Positions 1-13,439 of a stretch of DNA of 64,000 nucleotides are shown piece after piece. Origin of the DNA: Nomia melanderi (lineage: Eukaryota > Arthropoda > Insecta > Hymenoptera > Halictidae); contig NC_135002.1 in the NCBI RefSeq assembly GCF_051020985.1, forward strand, positions 10,230,001 through 10,294,000, given 5' to 3'. The translations under genes and the position numbers were made by a program. The notes under the pieces are model-generated. The model was given only the letters and a program-made list of their open reading frames with translations. It did not search any database and had not been told where the DNA came from. Within the stretch, counting starts at the first letter, position 1. Every line of letters starts with the position of its first letter.

Positions 1-29
1 TTCCTATTAGGAAGGTTGTCCTTCAAACC

Positions 30-480
30 AGAAAACATAAAAAGTATAAACTAAACTTGTAAAATTAATATTTCCTTGCAAAGCGCTAAAAGTGCTTATC
101 TACTCAAAAATATATAAAACAGAGGTACAAGGTGAACCATTAACGCGCAGAACTTCCAAACAAGCGACCACCGGTCATGGACAAAGAATTCATTGCACAG
201 TCCGCGTTCTAAAACTGAAAGTCTCAAAATAAAGTTATTAATTTCACGTTATAAATATCACCCTACACAATGCTATGACTAAATACTTAGCAAGATAAAA
301 ATTGATGAAAAAGAGGTGCAAGACAAGCAGTCATTGAGCGAAACTTCCAAACAATAAACCACCGCCCACAGTCGAAGAATTTATCCGTAAAATCCGTATT
401 CTAAAACTGAAGGTCGCGAAATGAAGTTGTTAATTCCGCGTTGTAAATGTAGTATCACCTTGTATGGCGCTAGAAGACGT
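30..480. repeat. degenerate tandem repeat, unit about 191 bp
   Basis: The segment 121-311 matches 312-480 with an offset near 191. The landmark AACTTCCAAA recurs at 151 and 342, and TTCTAAAACTGAA follows in both copies. The stretch 30-120 looks like the tail of a third, more decayed copy (the CGCTAAAAG/CGCTAGAAG landmark). Copies are roughly 70-75% alike by eye. No coding frame is shared, so a satellite or old local duplication is more likely than exons. The array may continue left of the window. Confidence 0.6.
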
Positions 481-1380
481 CCTGGAACGAGACGCGAGCG
501 TAGCTTATTGAATAGCAAACCGACCGTAACGAGAAAAGAAACGGGACAATGGTTGACAGGGACGCGGAGACAATAAGATAGCAATCGTAATATGTATTTT
601 CCATTTAGCCGGTGTTCGGGGCGGTGCACGCGCGCCGCGTGTATCGGGCACGGCTTTTGTTTCGATCGGCCGCGTTTAATTAGGTGGACAGACCGGCGTT
701 CGTGTTAACGCGAAATTACGGGCTGCCCAGGAATTATTAACTAATTGTAAGACCTTACGCGCCATTCTTGTTGGCCTCTGCTTCACCTCGCTACCCTGAC
801 CAACAGAGAACGGTGCCAAGGCCTCCTAGCTGGACTAAACTTCGATATTATATATAGTCGGGCGTCACACACTGGTAATCTAGAACACGGCTCTGTGCTA
901 ATGGACGACATACTCGAGCAGAAGCGAGCGAAGGGTGGCCACCCGGCCGGAAAGAAAGATAAATTTTCATGCAGATTTTGGTCACCGCCGGTTCTAGCCT
1001 TTCGGTAAGCGGATGGCGACCAAGGAAAATCGCCCCGTTCGTGACCGTGTTCCCATTTCTGACCAATTGTTTGTATTTTCAAGCGTTAGCGCGTTAACTG
1101 TCACGAAAATCTTTTCAGCGTTTTACGTAACGCTTATTCTGTCGTTGCGAAGATAAATAAGAGCAGTTGTTAACTATTTGGCGTTACGATTCTTATATTT
1201 ATATTATTGTCGATTTACTTACGTTATTAAACATTGCAATATCGATCATGTCATCATCTCAATTGTTTTCGAGCAATTCGGTAGCGTCGGTTAACGATGA
1301 TCGCCAAGCAGTTAACGTGTTAATGCATTTGGTATACTTGGAAACTAGTTTTCGAAATAGATGAATTCTGATTTTTATGT
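481..1380. other. unique non-coding stretch with GC-rich part
   Basis: Positions 600-700 and 880-1060 are GC- and CpG-rich while the rest is AT-rich. Only short overlapping ORFs occur (99 residues at most) and none resembles a known protein. No other feature is visible. Confidence 0.4.
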
Positions 1381-1608
1381 AGTTCTATGGTTATATAGTT
1401 CTCTAGTTCACTAGTTCTTTAGTTCTTTAGTTCTCTAATTCTCTAGTTCTCTAGTTCTCTAGTTCTGTAGTTCTATAGTTCTCTGGTTCTATAGTTCTAT
1501 GGTTCTATAGTTCTATGGTTCTATGGTTCTATAGTTCTATAGTTCTATAGTTCTATAGTTCTATAGTTCTATTGATCTATAATTTTATAAGTCTATAGGT
1601 CTATAGGT
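1381..1608. repeat. 8-bp satellite, (AGTTCTAT)n, about 28 units
   Basis: An almost uninterrupted array of the 8-mer AGTTCTAT. It includes variant units AGTTCTCT, AGTTCTTT and GGTTCTAT, with the CT-type units clustered on the left and AT-type units on the right. The right edge decays into GATCTATAA and GGTCTATA units. The array is probably length-variable between individuals. Confidence 0.92.
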
Positions 1609-4600
1609 GTTAAATCGATAGATAATTCACAAAAACGTAAAGCAAGTATATCTGTAAAGTTGTTTGAGATGGTAAAATATGGAAAGTGATACGTTCTGCG
1701 CCACAACGCGTTAACTTAACAAATCTAAATGACTATTTGCCTCGCATAATCTTATTTTTTTCTTAGGACAGAAAAAGAAACTGCTTGAAAGACAGAAAAA
1801 TCATTCTTCGTAGTCTCGACAAGAGAAAAAATATTTATCGAAGGATCTAATAATCATTCTCGGCGCACGTAACGAAACGCAATACGTTCGAGGAGAGTCG
1901 AACAAAGGAATTATTACTGTGCTTTCGAAACTGTATTTTGTATACCTGTCAAACAATACCGTTTGGCCGTCTTTAATGACTCGCTGCTCAATTGTGAGAA
2001 GTAGAAGAATCATGTCAAGGCTCGGCTGCGCTAGCGTTACACCGATATTAAGCTCGAGCAAGACTCGGTCTCGCAAACATTGCAGGTGTCGCACGTTCGG
2101 CACTATTTTGTCCTAAATGGACACCACCGATCAGATAATTTCTACCATCTTGACATATAATTTCTAATCATTTTTGAAAATTCAAAATCAACCATCTAAC
2201 GTTACAATAGATATAACAGTTATATTAGTTATAATTTTCCATAATTCTTTTCGAAATCCATAGGTTTCTTGTTAATAAATAATTATAATTTCATCGAATC
2301 GTAACTTCCTTTAATTCATTCGCATTCTCTTTCGTGAAGAAAGTCAAGTTTACTGTTCGTTAAGTGTATGAACGTTTTTACGGAGGCGTGCACCATCTGC
2401 TTGTCTACTTTTTGGAGAATAGCGATTTAATCAGCTCTCGTTGCGCTCGTTTCACCGGAAACTGCGCATTAACCTCAATTAACACCGATATCCCCATGCC
2501 ATAATAGCTCGACATGAATAATGTGCGGGTGACTAAGATTTCTTCTTCCTCTTTCCACTACTGATTCCAGAATGATTTCATCGTGGCGACCCATCAAGAC
2601 CTCGAATTCATTTCACATGTCATGCTGCTCTATTTAGCAAATTCGTTTAAGTTTCAGTCGCAATTGAAACATTTCTAAGCGTCCGGTAAATACAAGGCTG
2701 AGTAATATAAAAATAAGATTAAAAGTCAAATTACCAGATCGAATCTTTATAAAACAACCAATTCTTAGCATAAAAATAAAAAATCATATTTTCTCTACCA
2801 AGCATTGCAGCTAGACAAAATTATAACGAACACATTGTCAAACATTATTCCAGTTATTTTTTCGTTTTGCACAGGGTAATACCATAGGAATGCATAAAAT
2901 TTACAAAATTTCCTCGTCGATCATACCATTCCTAATAATCGAGTCAATTCCAAGTTTCAACAAAACAAAGTATTGTCGGCGTTACAATTGTCATGCAAGC
3001 GAGACAATATTGAACAGAACAAGATATTGTCTCATTTGCATCACAATTGAAACACCAAAGACAACATGTCATGTTGCAGTACGTTCACTCACACCGAATA
3101 TGCGTCAAAGGGCAAAAGGATATTTCGATTTGGTGGGCTCGAGCCATGCGTCGCGAATGCACGTTTTTTTATCGCGACTGGTAAAGCCGGCCGGTGATTT
3201 ACGAACAACAAATTATTAACGATCGATAAACCGGTAAGTCCGAAATTAGACATTATCACGACCTTGCCCCGATAAGCGGGAACGTGTGACGCGAAGTTCC
3301 CCTTTGACATATTCCAGGACATGTTACCGGGTCGCAGGGGGTAAGTGGTTGCACCTGAGAGGTCATTTGCGATCAAAGGAATTTCTAAGCGAGTTGCATA
3401 AGGACCACGGACGAGTGGCAATGGCATGCGTTCCGCCGGAATACCGAACTCCGTCGGAAGAACTCTTCAGTGTCGACGTATAAATCGCGCTTTCAAGCAG
3501 TTTGTATCGAAAAGGAAAATTCCTCGCTGCGCAGCTTACAGGTGGAAAGATTGAGGACCAGGGAACGATGAGAAATATTTAATAATACACTTAGAGAACG
3601 TCGCTTCCCAGAATTTTCCTCAACATTTCACTCTTCATCTTCGAAAAGGATGTTTCTCGTGCCGGTTGAGCCGCTGGACTGTCGTTGATTCCTTTTAATC
3701 GGGAATGAAACAACATTTATACATATATGTGTATCATTTCCACGTAAATTAATTTCTGTTTGTATTTCGCAGACAGAACGGAGCTGTGTACTGTGGTTTT
3801 TATCATTTACGAATGTACAAAGAAATTATCTGAACCGAACAGTAGCCTCATTTATTATGTACAAATTCATCGTGTTTTAATTATCATTTATTAACTCGTT
3901 ATTATTCAGGACAAATTGAACAGAAAGAAAGGAATATTTCCTGTTTACGGTAATATGAGTAAATTATTTAGAGCACGGTGAAATGTTAAGGTCACTGTAA
4001 ATTAGTGATACAGGTTCTAGGACAAAGCAAAGGAGAAGCGTTTTTATCAGGAAATATTTCAAATGAAAGCAGTTCTTACGAAATGATTAATGGCTGGTGT
4101 GACCCTTTAAGTGAAAGTTCGTATGAAAAAGCATAGGGAAGATAGAACATCCAGATAATAAGGATGGATAGGCATTTAATGTCTCGTGGCCGCGCTCGCG
4201 TATCTCGTCCCGCTGTTCAGCCAGAACAACCTTTGACATACCGAGGAATTCGTTACACGAGTGCTGCGCGTTCGATAACAGGAGGTCAAATTTGATCAAA
4301 GCAAACTTCGACATGCCGGGTAACGACGAAAACAGCTGTTCTCGCGCCCCCGGTGTTTCTTAATTACGCATTCACAGTTTATTTGCTGCACGCACGATCA
4401 AACTGAATCTACATCGAAACTGTACAGATTTTTATCGAAACAATTAAATATCGAGCTTGTTTGTTTTCTATGACATAAACGAGAAACGTTATCGCGCGCT
4501 TGAAATAATGAAGTAAAAATAAAACAGATATTCATTTTACATTTATTTAATATTTCATTTAATCGAGTGCAACGATTTTATTCCACAAAACTGAAACAAC

Positions 4601-4997
4601 GAACGCGGCTGTTCGTAAAAAACATGAATTATTCTTCGCTTTACGAAATGATTAATATTCTCTTTATTGCTTCCAATTATTTATTAAATTATTACAATAC
4701 GTTGCTAATAAAAAACATTCAAGTAAACGTTTTAACAGCAATATTCATTTAACGAGTAAAATAGTGTTATACCATTCCTAAAGTAATTATTCTACTTAAC
4801 AAGCAAAAACGAATCGATATGCCAACATGGTCAAAAAAAACATTACATGAAAAGCGTGTTAATCACGATTCTACTGCGGTAGAAAAATTTAAACACTGTG
4901 CCGAATTTTTCAAAGTTAGTGCCACAGTCAAGAAACAATAACGAGTATTGTATAATCGTGAATATCAATATTCCAATCATTTTCTTTTCTATCGACG
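1609..4997. other. mostly unique AT-rich DNA; TMB-like end near 1711-1714
   Basis: No supportable gene is present. A decayed end of the TMB element family is visible just left of 1714 (GCGCCACAACGCGTTAA). The 3040-3490 part is less AT-rich and has overlapping ORFs up to 112 residues on both strands, with no recognisable domain. The rest is AT-rich with only short ORFs. Confidence 0.4.
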
Positions 4998-5221
4998 TTA
5001 ACGCTAGAACTACCGTATCAATCAAAATTACTAATATTACTTTTCTTACTTCGTAATTATTGACACCTTAAAAATATTAAACACCCAATCGTTTTTAAAA
5101 AATGAATAATTTCACTTGAATACTGTAATAAATATCTGTAAATATTCAACAGACATATTGCTCATGTTTTTATAAAGATTGCATACCAATCGTATTAAAT
5201 GCGCGGTAGTTCTAGCGTTAA
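4998..5221 (-). mobile_element. TTAA-MITE family TMA, subfamily 2 (224 bp, intact ends)
   Basis: The element starts and ends with TTAA and has a perfect 18-bp terminal inverted repeat, TTAACGCTAGAACTACCG, at 4998-5015 and as reverse complement at 5204-5221. The body, read on the minus strand, matches the copy at 9077-9299 (ATTCAAGTGAAA followed by a T-rich run, then a TCAATAATT motif). There is no ORF, so it would need a transposase in trans. TTAA target duplication plus short inverted repeats is the signature of piggyBac-type elements. Its right TTAA is shared with a TMB element. Confidence 0.85.
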
Positions 5222-5440
5222 CACGTTGATCGCTGCACGATTTCACGGAGGAAAATGCACAAAATAAAGAACATAATACATTGAATTAGTTGCACCGTTA
5301 CCTTCCTAAATACCATGAAATCAATCAGCGTTATTTACAATATTGAAACATTTCAAACGATCATCGTTTAATTGAGCAAATTATAATTGTCCAATTTGAT
5401 TGATAAACATCGGTAACCCTTGTGGCATTCAACGTGTAAA
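5218..5440 (+). mobile_element. TTAA-MITE family TMB (decayed right end)
   Basis: The left end TTAACACGTTGATCGC and the right end, which reads TTTACACGTTGAATGCC when reversed, form an imperfect inverted repeat. The segment CACGATTTCACGGAG is also found near 57710 in another copy. It begins on the very TTAA that closes the TMA element to its left. Non-coding. Confidence 0.7.
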
Positions 5441-7246
5441 AGTCGATCACAATATCGTCGCGGAAAAACGTCGAAGTTCAAAAGCTCCTTGAGCCGGCGA
5501 TCCTTCCGGCGAGCTTACAAGGACGCCTGGGGTCACTACGCGTGGGTTGTTGCTCCGGCTAGAACGACGGATCGATGCAGCTTGCAGCGAGGTGCACAAC
5601 CCGGCTAGCAACGACCCGTCACGTTCCACCCCTTGAACCATAGCAACAGGCAGTTATTTACGCGTCTCCGGTAAACGGGTTATCTGCTTTTTGAAGACGG
5701 ATTAAATTTACGGGTGACGAGACAGATTCCTAGAAATCGCTAAATAATCTCCCAGTTATGAATTTTTAATGTCTTCAGGGAACAAGGTAGAAATTCGAAG
5801 AAACAGGAAAGGAAGAAATAAAGAAAAGATTTATCTTTTATTTATCCAAGACTATTATGGCTGGATGATGTTCAAAACATTAAATTCTTCTTTATATTTG
5901 CTTATTTCCCTAATGTAACGATGTAGATTGTAAATTAGTAGAGTTTTCACTTGAAAAAGAAATCGTTTATTTCATTTCGTCGATCGCTTTCGATTTAAGG
6001 AATAAATCGTTACCCTTCTTTCCTACTCCATTGCCTTTCCCTTTTTACCACTTTTGTTTATGGTAAACACACTTAATTCGTTTCGAGCATTTAATTGAAT
6101 CTCTTTAACGAAGTGGATGGCCGTTGAGGCCTTCAAGATCGTGGGGACGCGAAATGAGGGTAGTTAAAAAGAGTTTCATTAAAAACGGTAACGTATCGAA
6201 AGAACCGTTCAATGTCAGTCGGTACTTTCCCCTTTAACATCTGCCGCTTTTTCCGTTTTCTCGTTTTATCAGCGCGACACATTCTCCGTGAGAAATTACT
6301 TAACTTCGTGTTGCTCCGATTGGATCGCGGACGAACGATGAATGAACACGTTAGGCTTAACTTCTTACCTCGAGAATGGGTTTAGTTTAATTTTTAATTT
6401 GAATTAAGGGTAACGTAAATTTGAAAAATGGAAACGATTATAATCAAAAATAGGAATTGGATTCTTCTATTCACTGCTTCATGATGATGGTTATTATTAT
6501 ATATGGTTTATTAATAACAAAATTATTATCAAAAATTACTTTAGATCGATCCTAGCAGTTTAACATCTGTATCATGTATAAAATATATAAAAAGCCTAAG
6601 TACAATGAGAATGAATGTTTAAACATCAATTTCGTTTTTCATTGGCCACAATCCTTTAATAAACGTACTAAAAGAAAAATATATTGTTCTTCGATTTCAG
6701 TTCTTCTAGGTTAACGTGTGATTAAATTAATTAAGATTACAACTCGCAATGAATTTTATTCGCAATTCGAGCTAATCCAATTAGATCATTTATTTTAATG
6801 AATGGGGTTGGATTTCCACGAAACTCGACTCCAAGAAAAAAGGTACTTCGGGTGGATAGCGTGGGTGGATAGTAAACTAACCCCGTGAAGAGAAAGTCTG
6901 AGCAGTCTCTCAGCTCTGAAGAAGTCTCCCTGCGACAGAGATGGCGGTGCCTCCGAGGATCTAAAAATAGAAACTATGTATCTTCATCAACGTTCATTCC
7001 TAAACATCCTCAGCTGCGACGCCACCCCCACGCTGTCTTATTAAATGGGACTCAGTATCTTTCCGTTGCTGTTGACGTGATGAGAAAATCGAGAATCGGA
7101 GCAACTTGTTGCATTAATGAAAATTAAAGCGTCTATCCGCGCAAGGACGACAGGATCTACGAAAGAAATTGAAAATAGAAACTCTATTGATACCATCGAG
7201 CTTCTTGCGAAACGAAAAGGTATTGTAAAAATTATAGAGCATTTTA
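5441..7246. other. unique non-coding stretch
   Basis: Part 5441-5640 is moderately GC-rich with mirrored ORFs of 62-64 residues on both strands, and the rest is AT-rich. No repeats, RNA genes or protein motifs were recognised. Confidence 0.4.
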
Positions 7247-7489
7247 TTAACCCCTTGCTCCGTAATTTATTTCTCAATTATGATACACCTACTTTGTGTT
7301 ATTAATAATTATTAATTTAAAAAAGGCACAAATTCTCTGCACATTCTTTGTCCACCTTTGCTGTGAAATACAATAATTGACAACAGAAAAATAATATTTA
7401 ATTGGAAACCAAAAGAATTGAATTCTTATGCTTGTTAAATTCTGTTTAAAATCTTCACCACTGACATGTTATTATATACCAAGGACTAA
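7247..7489 (+). mobile_element. TTAA-MITE family TMC (243 bp)
   Basis: Left end TTAACCCCTTGCTCCG, right end a decayed AAGGACTAA. The body shares with other TMC copies the landmark order TATTTCTCAA, AATAATTATTAA, a TTTAATTGGAAA-like block and TTGTTAAATT near the right end. Non-coding. Confidence 0.7.
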
Positions 7490-9076
7490 AATAATAATCG
7501 TTTTCTCAAACCGAAGAAGAATTTTCTCAAATACATTTCAAACTGTAGAAGAATACTGAAAAATCAAGCACTAAGACGGTTTTGTGAAAGTTACAAAATG
7601 TGACTTGCAGTTACTTAAAGTTAAAAGAGGAAAGAGAATCCTGAATATTTGCTGAATTGTAAAAGTTGCCAAAGAGAATTTATGAAAATCTCGTGAAAAT
7701 AAGAAATACTTGAACTCGGATAATCTTAATTCATTCAGCAGAATTAAGTGGGATTGATGGGAACATGTAATGGCTCGAGGAGAGTGAAGGCACGACGGAA
7801 AAGCCAGTCAAGGTTTCAAAAAAATTCAAGGACCAAAGTTGTCCTAGCTGAATAGAAGAGGACAGGGTTAGTTAGCTGTGAATCGGAAAGAGATAAATAG
7901 ATCAGCGAGGGGTGGCGGCGTCGTTTTCACTGCTGACCGACCTCCAAATTCCCCAAGAGCATGCACGTGGCCGTGTAACGCTCGTGCTTCTTCCCTTTCA
8001 AGGACGAAACATTTTCACCGGCTGAAATGGCGGTCGTTCAAAGAGGGTTCGAAGAGATTGAAATCTGAAATCTCCGAGCAGAGGGAAGGGTGCAGGGTTC
8101 ATTAATCACAGTTACCTCGAAAACAAACCGGGGGTTGGACGAACGACAATAAATGTAAAGGAGAAGAGCCGTTGACTCGAACACGTGGAACTGATACGAA
8201 AGATTTAAATAATTTACCGTCGTGAATACTAACTTTCATTCTGTAGTTAAAACATTCATTAACACGAAAAATAGGAAGAATAAGGAAGAACATGAAATGG
8301 AGAAAAAACAATTATTAATCTTTAACGATTGATCATTTTTTAGCAATACTTGTTACCTATAAAAGAAAATGAATGAATATATCTCAAACTACAGTGACTA
8401 TGATAAATAGAAATGAAAACAACATTTTTTTATATTTCCGCGTGGTGCCGTCTTTCGATTATTCGACGTTAAACGGGAAGGAAATCGTTTGAAGTAAGGT
8501 AAAATAATAAAGAGCAGGAGAATGAATGTTTTTTAGAGCGAGTTTGATTGTGAGACCACCACAAAGAGCAAGGTCGCTAAGTTTAAATTGGAAAAGAAAG
8601 GTGGCGAAAATCAGCAACCAAATTGAGGTTATGATTACCCTCTTCGTTCAAAGCGGGAGACCGTGAACTTGTATAGAAGAGAAAAAGAACTGAAATCGGG
8701 ACAAGGATCCACAGTTTTCCTAATTTCTGGTCCTGGAAGTCTCTGAAAACGGCATTCGCTATTTAGCGAAGTAAACTGGCAGGGGGAGAAAGACTTGACG
8801 TAAATTAGGATCAGAAACTGGTTGGGGGAGACAGGTCATAGGTCAAGGCCGATATAAATTCGTCCAGGGAATACATACCCGGCTATTCAGTCAAAATACT
8901 TGCGACGATTTCTTAACATGACATAGTTCGCTTGAAGAGCTATTTTTGTGAGAAGAAATCTCATTCTCTTGCTTTGCTGTGTGCACCATTTATGGTTACT
9001 TTTACATCATATCAATGCAATTTTATACTTTAAATTATTATGTCATATCATCGTTTAAATGGCGTTTAATGCTAAC
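7490..9076. other. unique stretch with purine-rich part
   Basis: From about 8470 to 8840 the plus strand is strikingly purine-rich (many GAGAAAG- and GGGAGA-type words), while the flanks are AT-rich. No ORF above 75 residues and no known motif. Nothing else is visible. Confidence 0.35.
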
Positions 9077-9299
9077 TTAACACTAGAACTATCGAGTTAT
9101 TAATATGATTAATATGTACTCCTTATAAAAATTGTAACAATAGATCCTTTTTTGGTTTCTTAATATATTTGTTATAGTGTTCAAGTGAAACTATTTATTT
9201 TTTTTAATTATATCGGATATTGAATTCTTTTAAGATATCAATAATTGAGAAATAAGGAAACCGGAACCCGTCATTTTAGATGCGATAATTTCAACTTAA
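9077..9299 (+). mobile_element. TTAA-MITE family TMA, subfamily 2 (223 bp)
   Basis: Left end TTAACACTAGAACTATCG. The right end, reversed, reads TTAAGTTGAAATTATCG, a decayed partner. The body matches 33596-33798 (TATAAAAATTGTAACRATAG, then TTCAAGTGAAACTATTTATT) and the minus strand of 4998-5221. Confidence 0.75.
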
Positions 9300-12200
9300 T
9301 TTTTTCCTTGATGTCAAATTGATATACTTATTAAAAGCCCAGTATAATAAGAAGGTAAATGAATATTGTAATAGTTAGAAACTCTTCCATTAAAAATAAA
9401 AAACAATGAAATTTCGCAGTTCTTACAATTTTGTCTATGTCAGTTTATAGAAATAAGTTATGTTCTCACAGAATGGAACTATGTATACACGATATTTCGC
9501 GAGCGTTGCAGTTCCACCGTCTGCTGACATCCTGTTACCACATCATCCGCAACCTAGCAAAACATCGGTATCACTTATCAACTATGCCAAACTAGACAGG
9601 GAAGTCTCAAATAATGGCAACACGAACTGCTCGGACTACAACTATTGCGTTCAATTTTCTAAATTCCAAGTTTTACTTCATTTCTCTCCTGTCTCGCCTC
9701 AAAATTCTGATCTCCGATTAAAGATATATCTACGTACATTTGTGCTAGAAACATATAACAGCGGTTTCATCAGAAATATACAATTAAATTCAACACTGAG
9801 TTTAAATATCATCAGATCATGTGACTCGTGACCAAACTTGTCACTCTACTCCTAACAAGAATACAAAAGCACAGCGAGTAGCGTCGACCTTGACCATTGC
9901 TGTGACTGCAAACCTGCAAATAAAAAAGGTTGCAGTTAATAAAATCAGATCAGTAGCTCCATTACAACTTCTACTTACAAAAATAACCCACGAAACACGA
10001 TACAACTGAAAGCAAAATGTCAAGATCTCTAAACTCGCGAATAAAAAGACGAAGAAACGGAACAGAGGAGCGTTAAACGCGTGCGAATTTTTCTGACGGC
10101 GTCCCGCGCGATAAGATAAGATCCCGATGAACTCGTCGTGGCTTACGCGCGTCCTGATTTTTAATTCACCGATTGCTCTCCCTATGGTACGCGTTTCCCC
10201 CCGCGAACCGCGGAATAATCACGCAACTTTCCGCGAGAACGCGTAAACGCGCCCCGTTATCGCGGATGATCCACGCACCTTCGTTTCATTCGAGCGATTC
10301 GCGGGATTGTTATTCCCCGAGGGAACGATCGGTTTTAATCGCCGATTATCGCAAGTACGCGCGCGGAGTTCACGCCTCGTGGATCATATCGGCCAATTAA
10401 TTTCACGTCGCATCGTTGCCCCCTATTAGGGACTGCGTCTCCGGTGACGAAAGTTAGCTCGTAACGGGTGATTTGCTTATCCATAGGTCTGTATGGAAAT
10501 TCACATTTGTAAGGATACGATTAGAAAAATAAAATTACGATGAAATGTAGGTTTTCTTGAGAAACATTCTAAAAAACTGTATTTTATGTTTATATCTTCA
10601 ATTGTTTTTACTGTTATATTCAATCTTATGCTTATTTATCTATTATTTAGTTATTCTTTTTATATGTATTTATTTTTATAAATATATGTTTCTTGTGGTA
10701 TGTATCAGTGAAATGTGAATCAGTGGCCTTAGTTGCACAGCCACCAATAAAATCGATATAGTAATCGCCACTTAATTCTCCTCTTAATAAAATTGAATAA
10801 TAAAGAACTGTACTAAAGTAGATTCATTTAAAAAAAGAATTAATCGATGTGTTACCATTAATTATTCCACGGATCCCTCCGGAGTTCTTAGTTTGAAAAA
10901 CTCGAATTGTCAATTATTCTTGGTCCCATCTTCAATTAGATCATCTTTAGTTCTAATTAATACTGCTAATAAAATTCTACTATACTATACATCATCAATT
11001 CCTAAACCCTACGATTTCGAGGACCTCTGTGACATAACATGCATTTTGCACCCCTAAACTCTAACCTCTATCTCTAATAAAATATAAGAAAATATTTCAT
11101 GCACACAATCCATTAATTTCAATTTATTTCAATAATACGAACTATTACAACCTCAAATTTACTTTACACTGCAAAGCTTTCCAAAAACCAATTTCATTAA
11201 TAACAAAAGAGATTGCCCCCTCGAATCCCTAATCATAAACTCAAAGATCCTGGTATGTCCGCGGACAATTTCAGAATCGCTATAGATCGCAAACATTGGG
11301 AGGAAAAATATAACGGCTCGAAGGATAGCGGAAAATGACACGTGAATGACAATCGTGTGTTATCAGCCACGTGGCGCAAATAGTCGAGCTAGAGTTAAGA
11401 ACCGGTGCGTCAGCGCCACCAAGTTCAAGGATACGCGGACACGTGACTCCGTATCTTCGCGGTGGAATTATTCAAAGAAATGAAAATTTCGAAAGAAAAA
11501 CGAAGAAGACCGCGCACAGACCAGGCAAACATCAATCCCCCCCACTCAGGCCTGTTCAGCAACGGCGCAAAACTTCGCAGACGATTTCGCGTTTTGCCCT
11601 TCCTGACGGTCGATCATTTTTACCGTGATTCCGGATGCAAAACTGTGTACACACGCTCAGCCGCGTCGCGTTACGTTAATTTGTCCGTGAAAATCGGCAA
11701 AACAACTCCGCGTATGTCTCCCACAGCACACTTTAAAATTAGCGGCGAGTCTCGCACATTCGTCCGCAATTGTTGGGTCGTTTGTGTCGAAGGTTTCGCA
11801 TGAATTATAGATTCTTGCATAAACTTCATTAACGCACATTAGCATGAGCGCACCTCGATAAGATTCGACAAGTAGCTGACATTTATTCGGAATATGTATT
11901 TATTATAGAGCTTGGAGCGTTACAATGTAACGTTCTCCGTTTCACGATTTATTTCACGTTCGTTCAGCGGTTTAGCATTTGATACGAGGGACGAGCATAT
12001 TTGTTAAGCTAATGTTTAACGTAAACGTGCGCGAAGAAAAAAGTTTGTATCTCCCAGTTTACGTATCCGTTTCGTACAATATCAGCGTCTATGAATATCG
12101 TGCGAAGATTATTGAAATGAAATGAGCATTTTAACGAATGTTTTCCCAGATTCTTTTTCACTCTGATGCATCGTTGCCGAGCATCGGATGCAACATAGTT

Positions 12201-12670
12201 CGCGGATCATGCTAACGAGGTGCTAGTTGTGTAATACGTCCTGTTTCGAAGTGACTTTGAAACATTGCTGTCTCTCGACTCTTGGTTCCAGTTAAGAAAT
12301 CATCCATCTTCGCCAGGAATGAAACGTTGATCCTTTGAATTATACTCCGCTCGGTAATGGTAGTCGAACCAACTGCCAAACGTGGCAGTAATTATTTTCA
12401 CTCTCAGCTGATGCGTTCAATTAATAATTCGATGAGATTACTCAACACTCGCGAGATAAATTTCTTCGAACATGTTGCTCCGTCTGATTCATCAATTTCC
12501 GATGAATGTTCAAGAACGATACTTAAAATTTCTGATTGTCTAGTTTACTTGAGGATCAGGCCGTTCAAATACATAGTTGCATAAGTCTTTATGAGACTTG
12601 CATGACTCAATTGAAATAGGCTGAAGTGACTGTAGTCTTGGTTTCATGTCCTGGACATTGTTCTCGTATA
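9300..12670. other. unique non-coding stretch; CpG-rich island 10080-10440
   Basis: Two GC/CpG-rich parts (10080-10440 and 11340-11800) sit in AT-rich DNA. ORFs of 113-123 residues occur at 9460-9831 and 11462-11803 but resemble nothing known and have no coding signature. No RNA gene was recognised. Confidence 0.4.
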
Positions 12671-12899
12671 TTAACATGTTTACTGACACGGTGGTCCTTA
12701 ATGAGCTTCCAAATTACTTGAAAACAATGCTAGTTTGTAAGATAAAGTCGAAAAAAATATTCAACGGCGAAAATAACCAGACAATAGTGTAACGCAATGT
12801 GATACCGAGTAATGAATAATTATTTCTTTTTCATCTCTGCTACAAAAGGATAAGCGATACGTAAGAAGCATAAATTCTTCGTGGCAGTGAATGCGTTAA
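12671..12899 (-). mobile_element. TTAA-MITE family TMB (229 bp)
   Basis: Left end TTAACATGTTTACTGACACG. The right end, reversed, reads TTAACGCATTCACTGCCACG, an imperfect inverted repeat. Internal landmarks TTGAAAACAATG and CTACAAAAGGATAA have partners in the 46896-47131 copy (TTGAAAACAATCG, GTTACAAAAGAATAA). Relative orientation is tentative because the ends are similar. Confidence 0.7.
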
Positions 12900-13439
12900 C
12901 TACAATATTACACAGCTGACGAAATCTATTTACTGTTTCATGAAACCAAGGTCGCATAGAATGCGAAGAAAGTAAAATGTCATCGTGGACATGACGCATC
13001 AGCGTTACGCGGAAGTAATCAGTGTGCAGATACGTACCTTTTACAATGAAGCGTAAAAGTACTATTGACGTTTATCTGGGGCAAATAAAGGAGAATCGAG
13101 ATGAAAAACCGGCGCCTAGATGTGCGCCGTGTTAATCTTATCCAGACATTAACGACGATAGAACGATCCTATTAAGGTCAAGACAATGACTGTTTATCAA
13201 TCGTGACTGATAAACTAACAGGTTTCATTAAGAAAAAAAATGTTAAATTTCAAAGAACGCGCCAGATAAGTATCTACATTGATAAAATGTTGCAGAAAAC
13301 TGAGAACAAAGAGACAGCAGCAGAATAAGATAGTACAGAAAACTGTTATGTCAGGTCAGGGCTACTGGTGTTCTAACAAATATAACAATAGTCACTAAAT
13401 TCCAGAAGAAAGAAATGATTGGAAATAAAATAAGAAACT
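12900..13439. other. unique AT-rich stretch
   Basis: AT-rich DNA without ORFs or recognisable repeats. It lies between a TMB and a TMC element. Confidence 0.35.

Noticed and set aside
1381..1608. Possible CRISPR-like array
   Set aside because: The repeats are 8 bases with no spacers, so this is a satellite.
9460..9831. 123-residue ORF on plus
   Set aside because: Starts in AT-rich DNA after a TMA element. No motif, signal peptide or similarity I recognise; length is within chance expectation.
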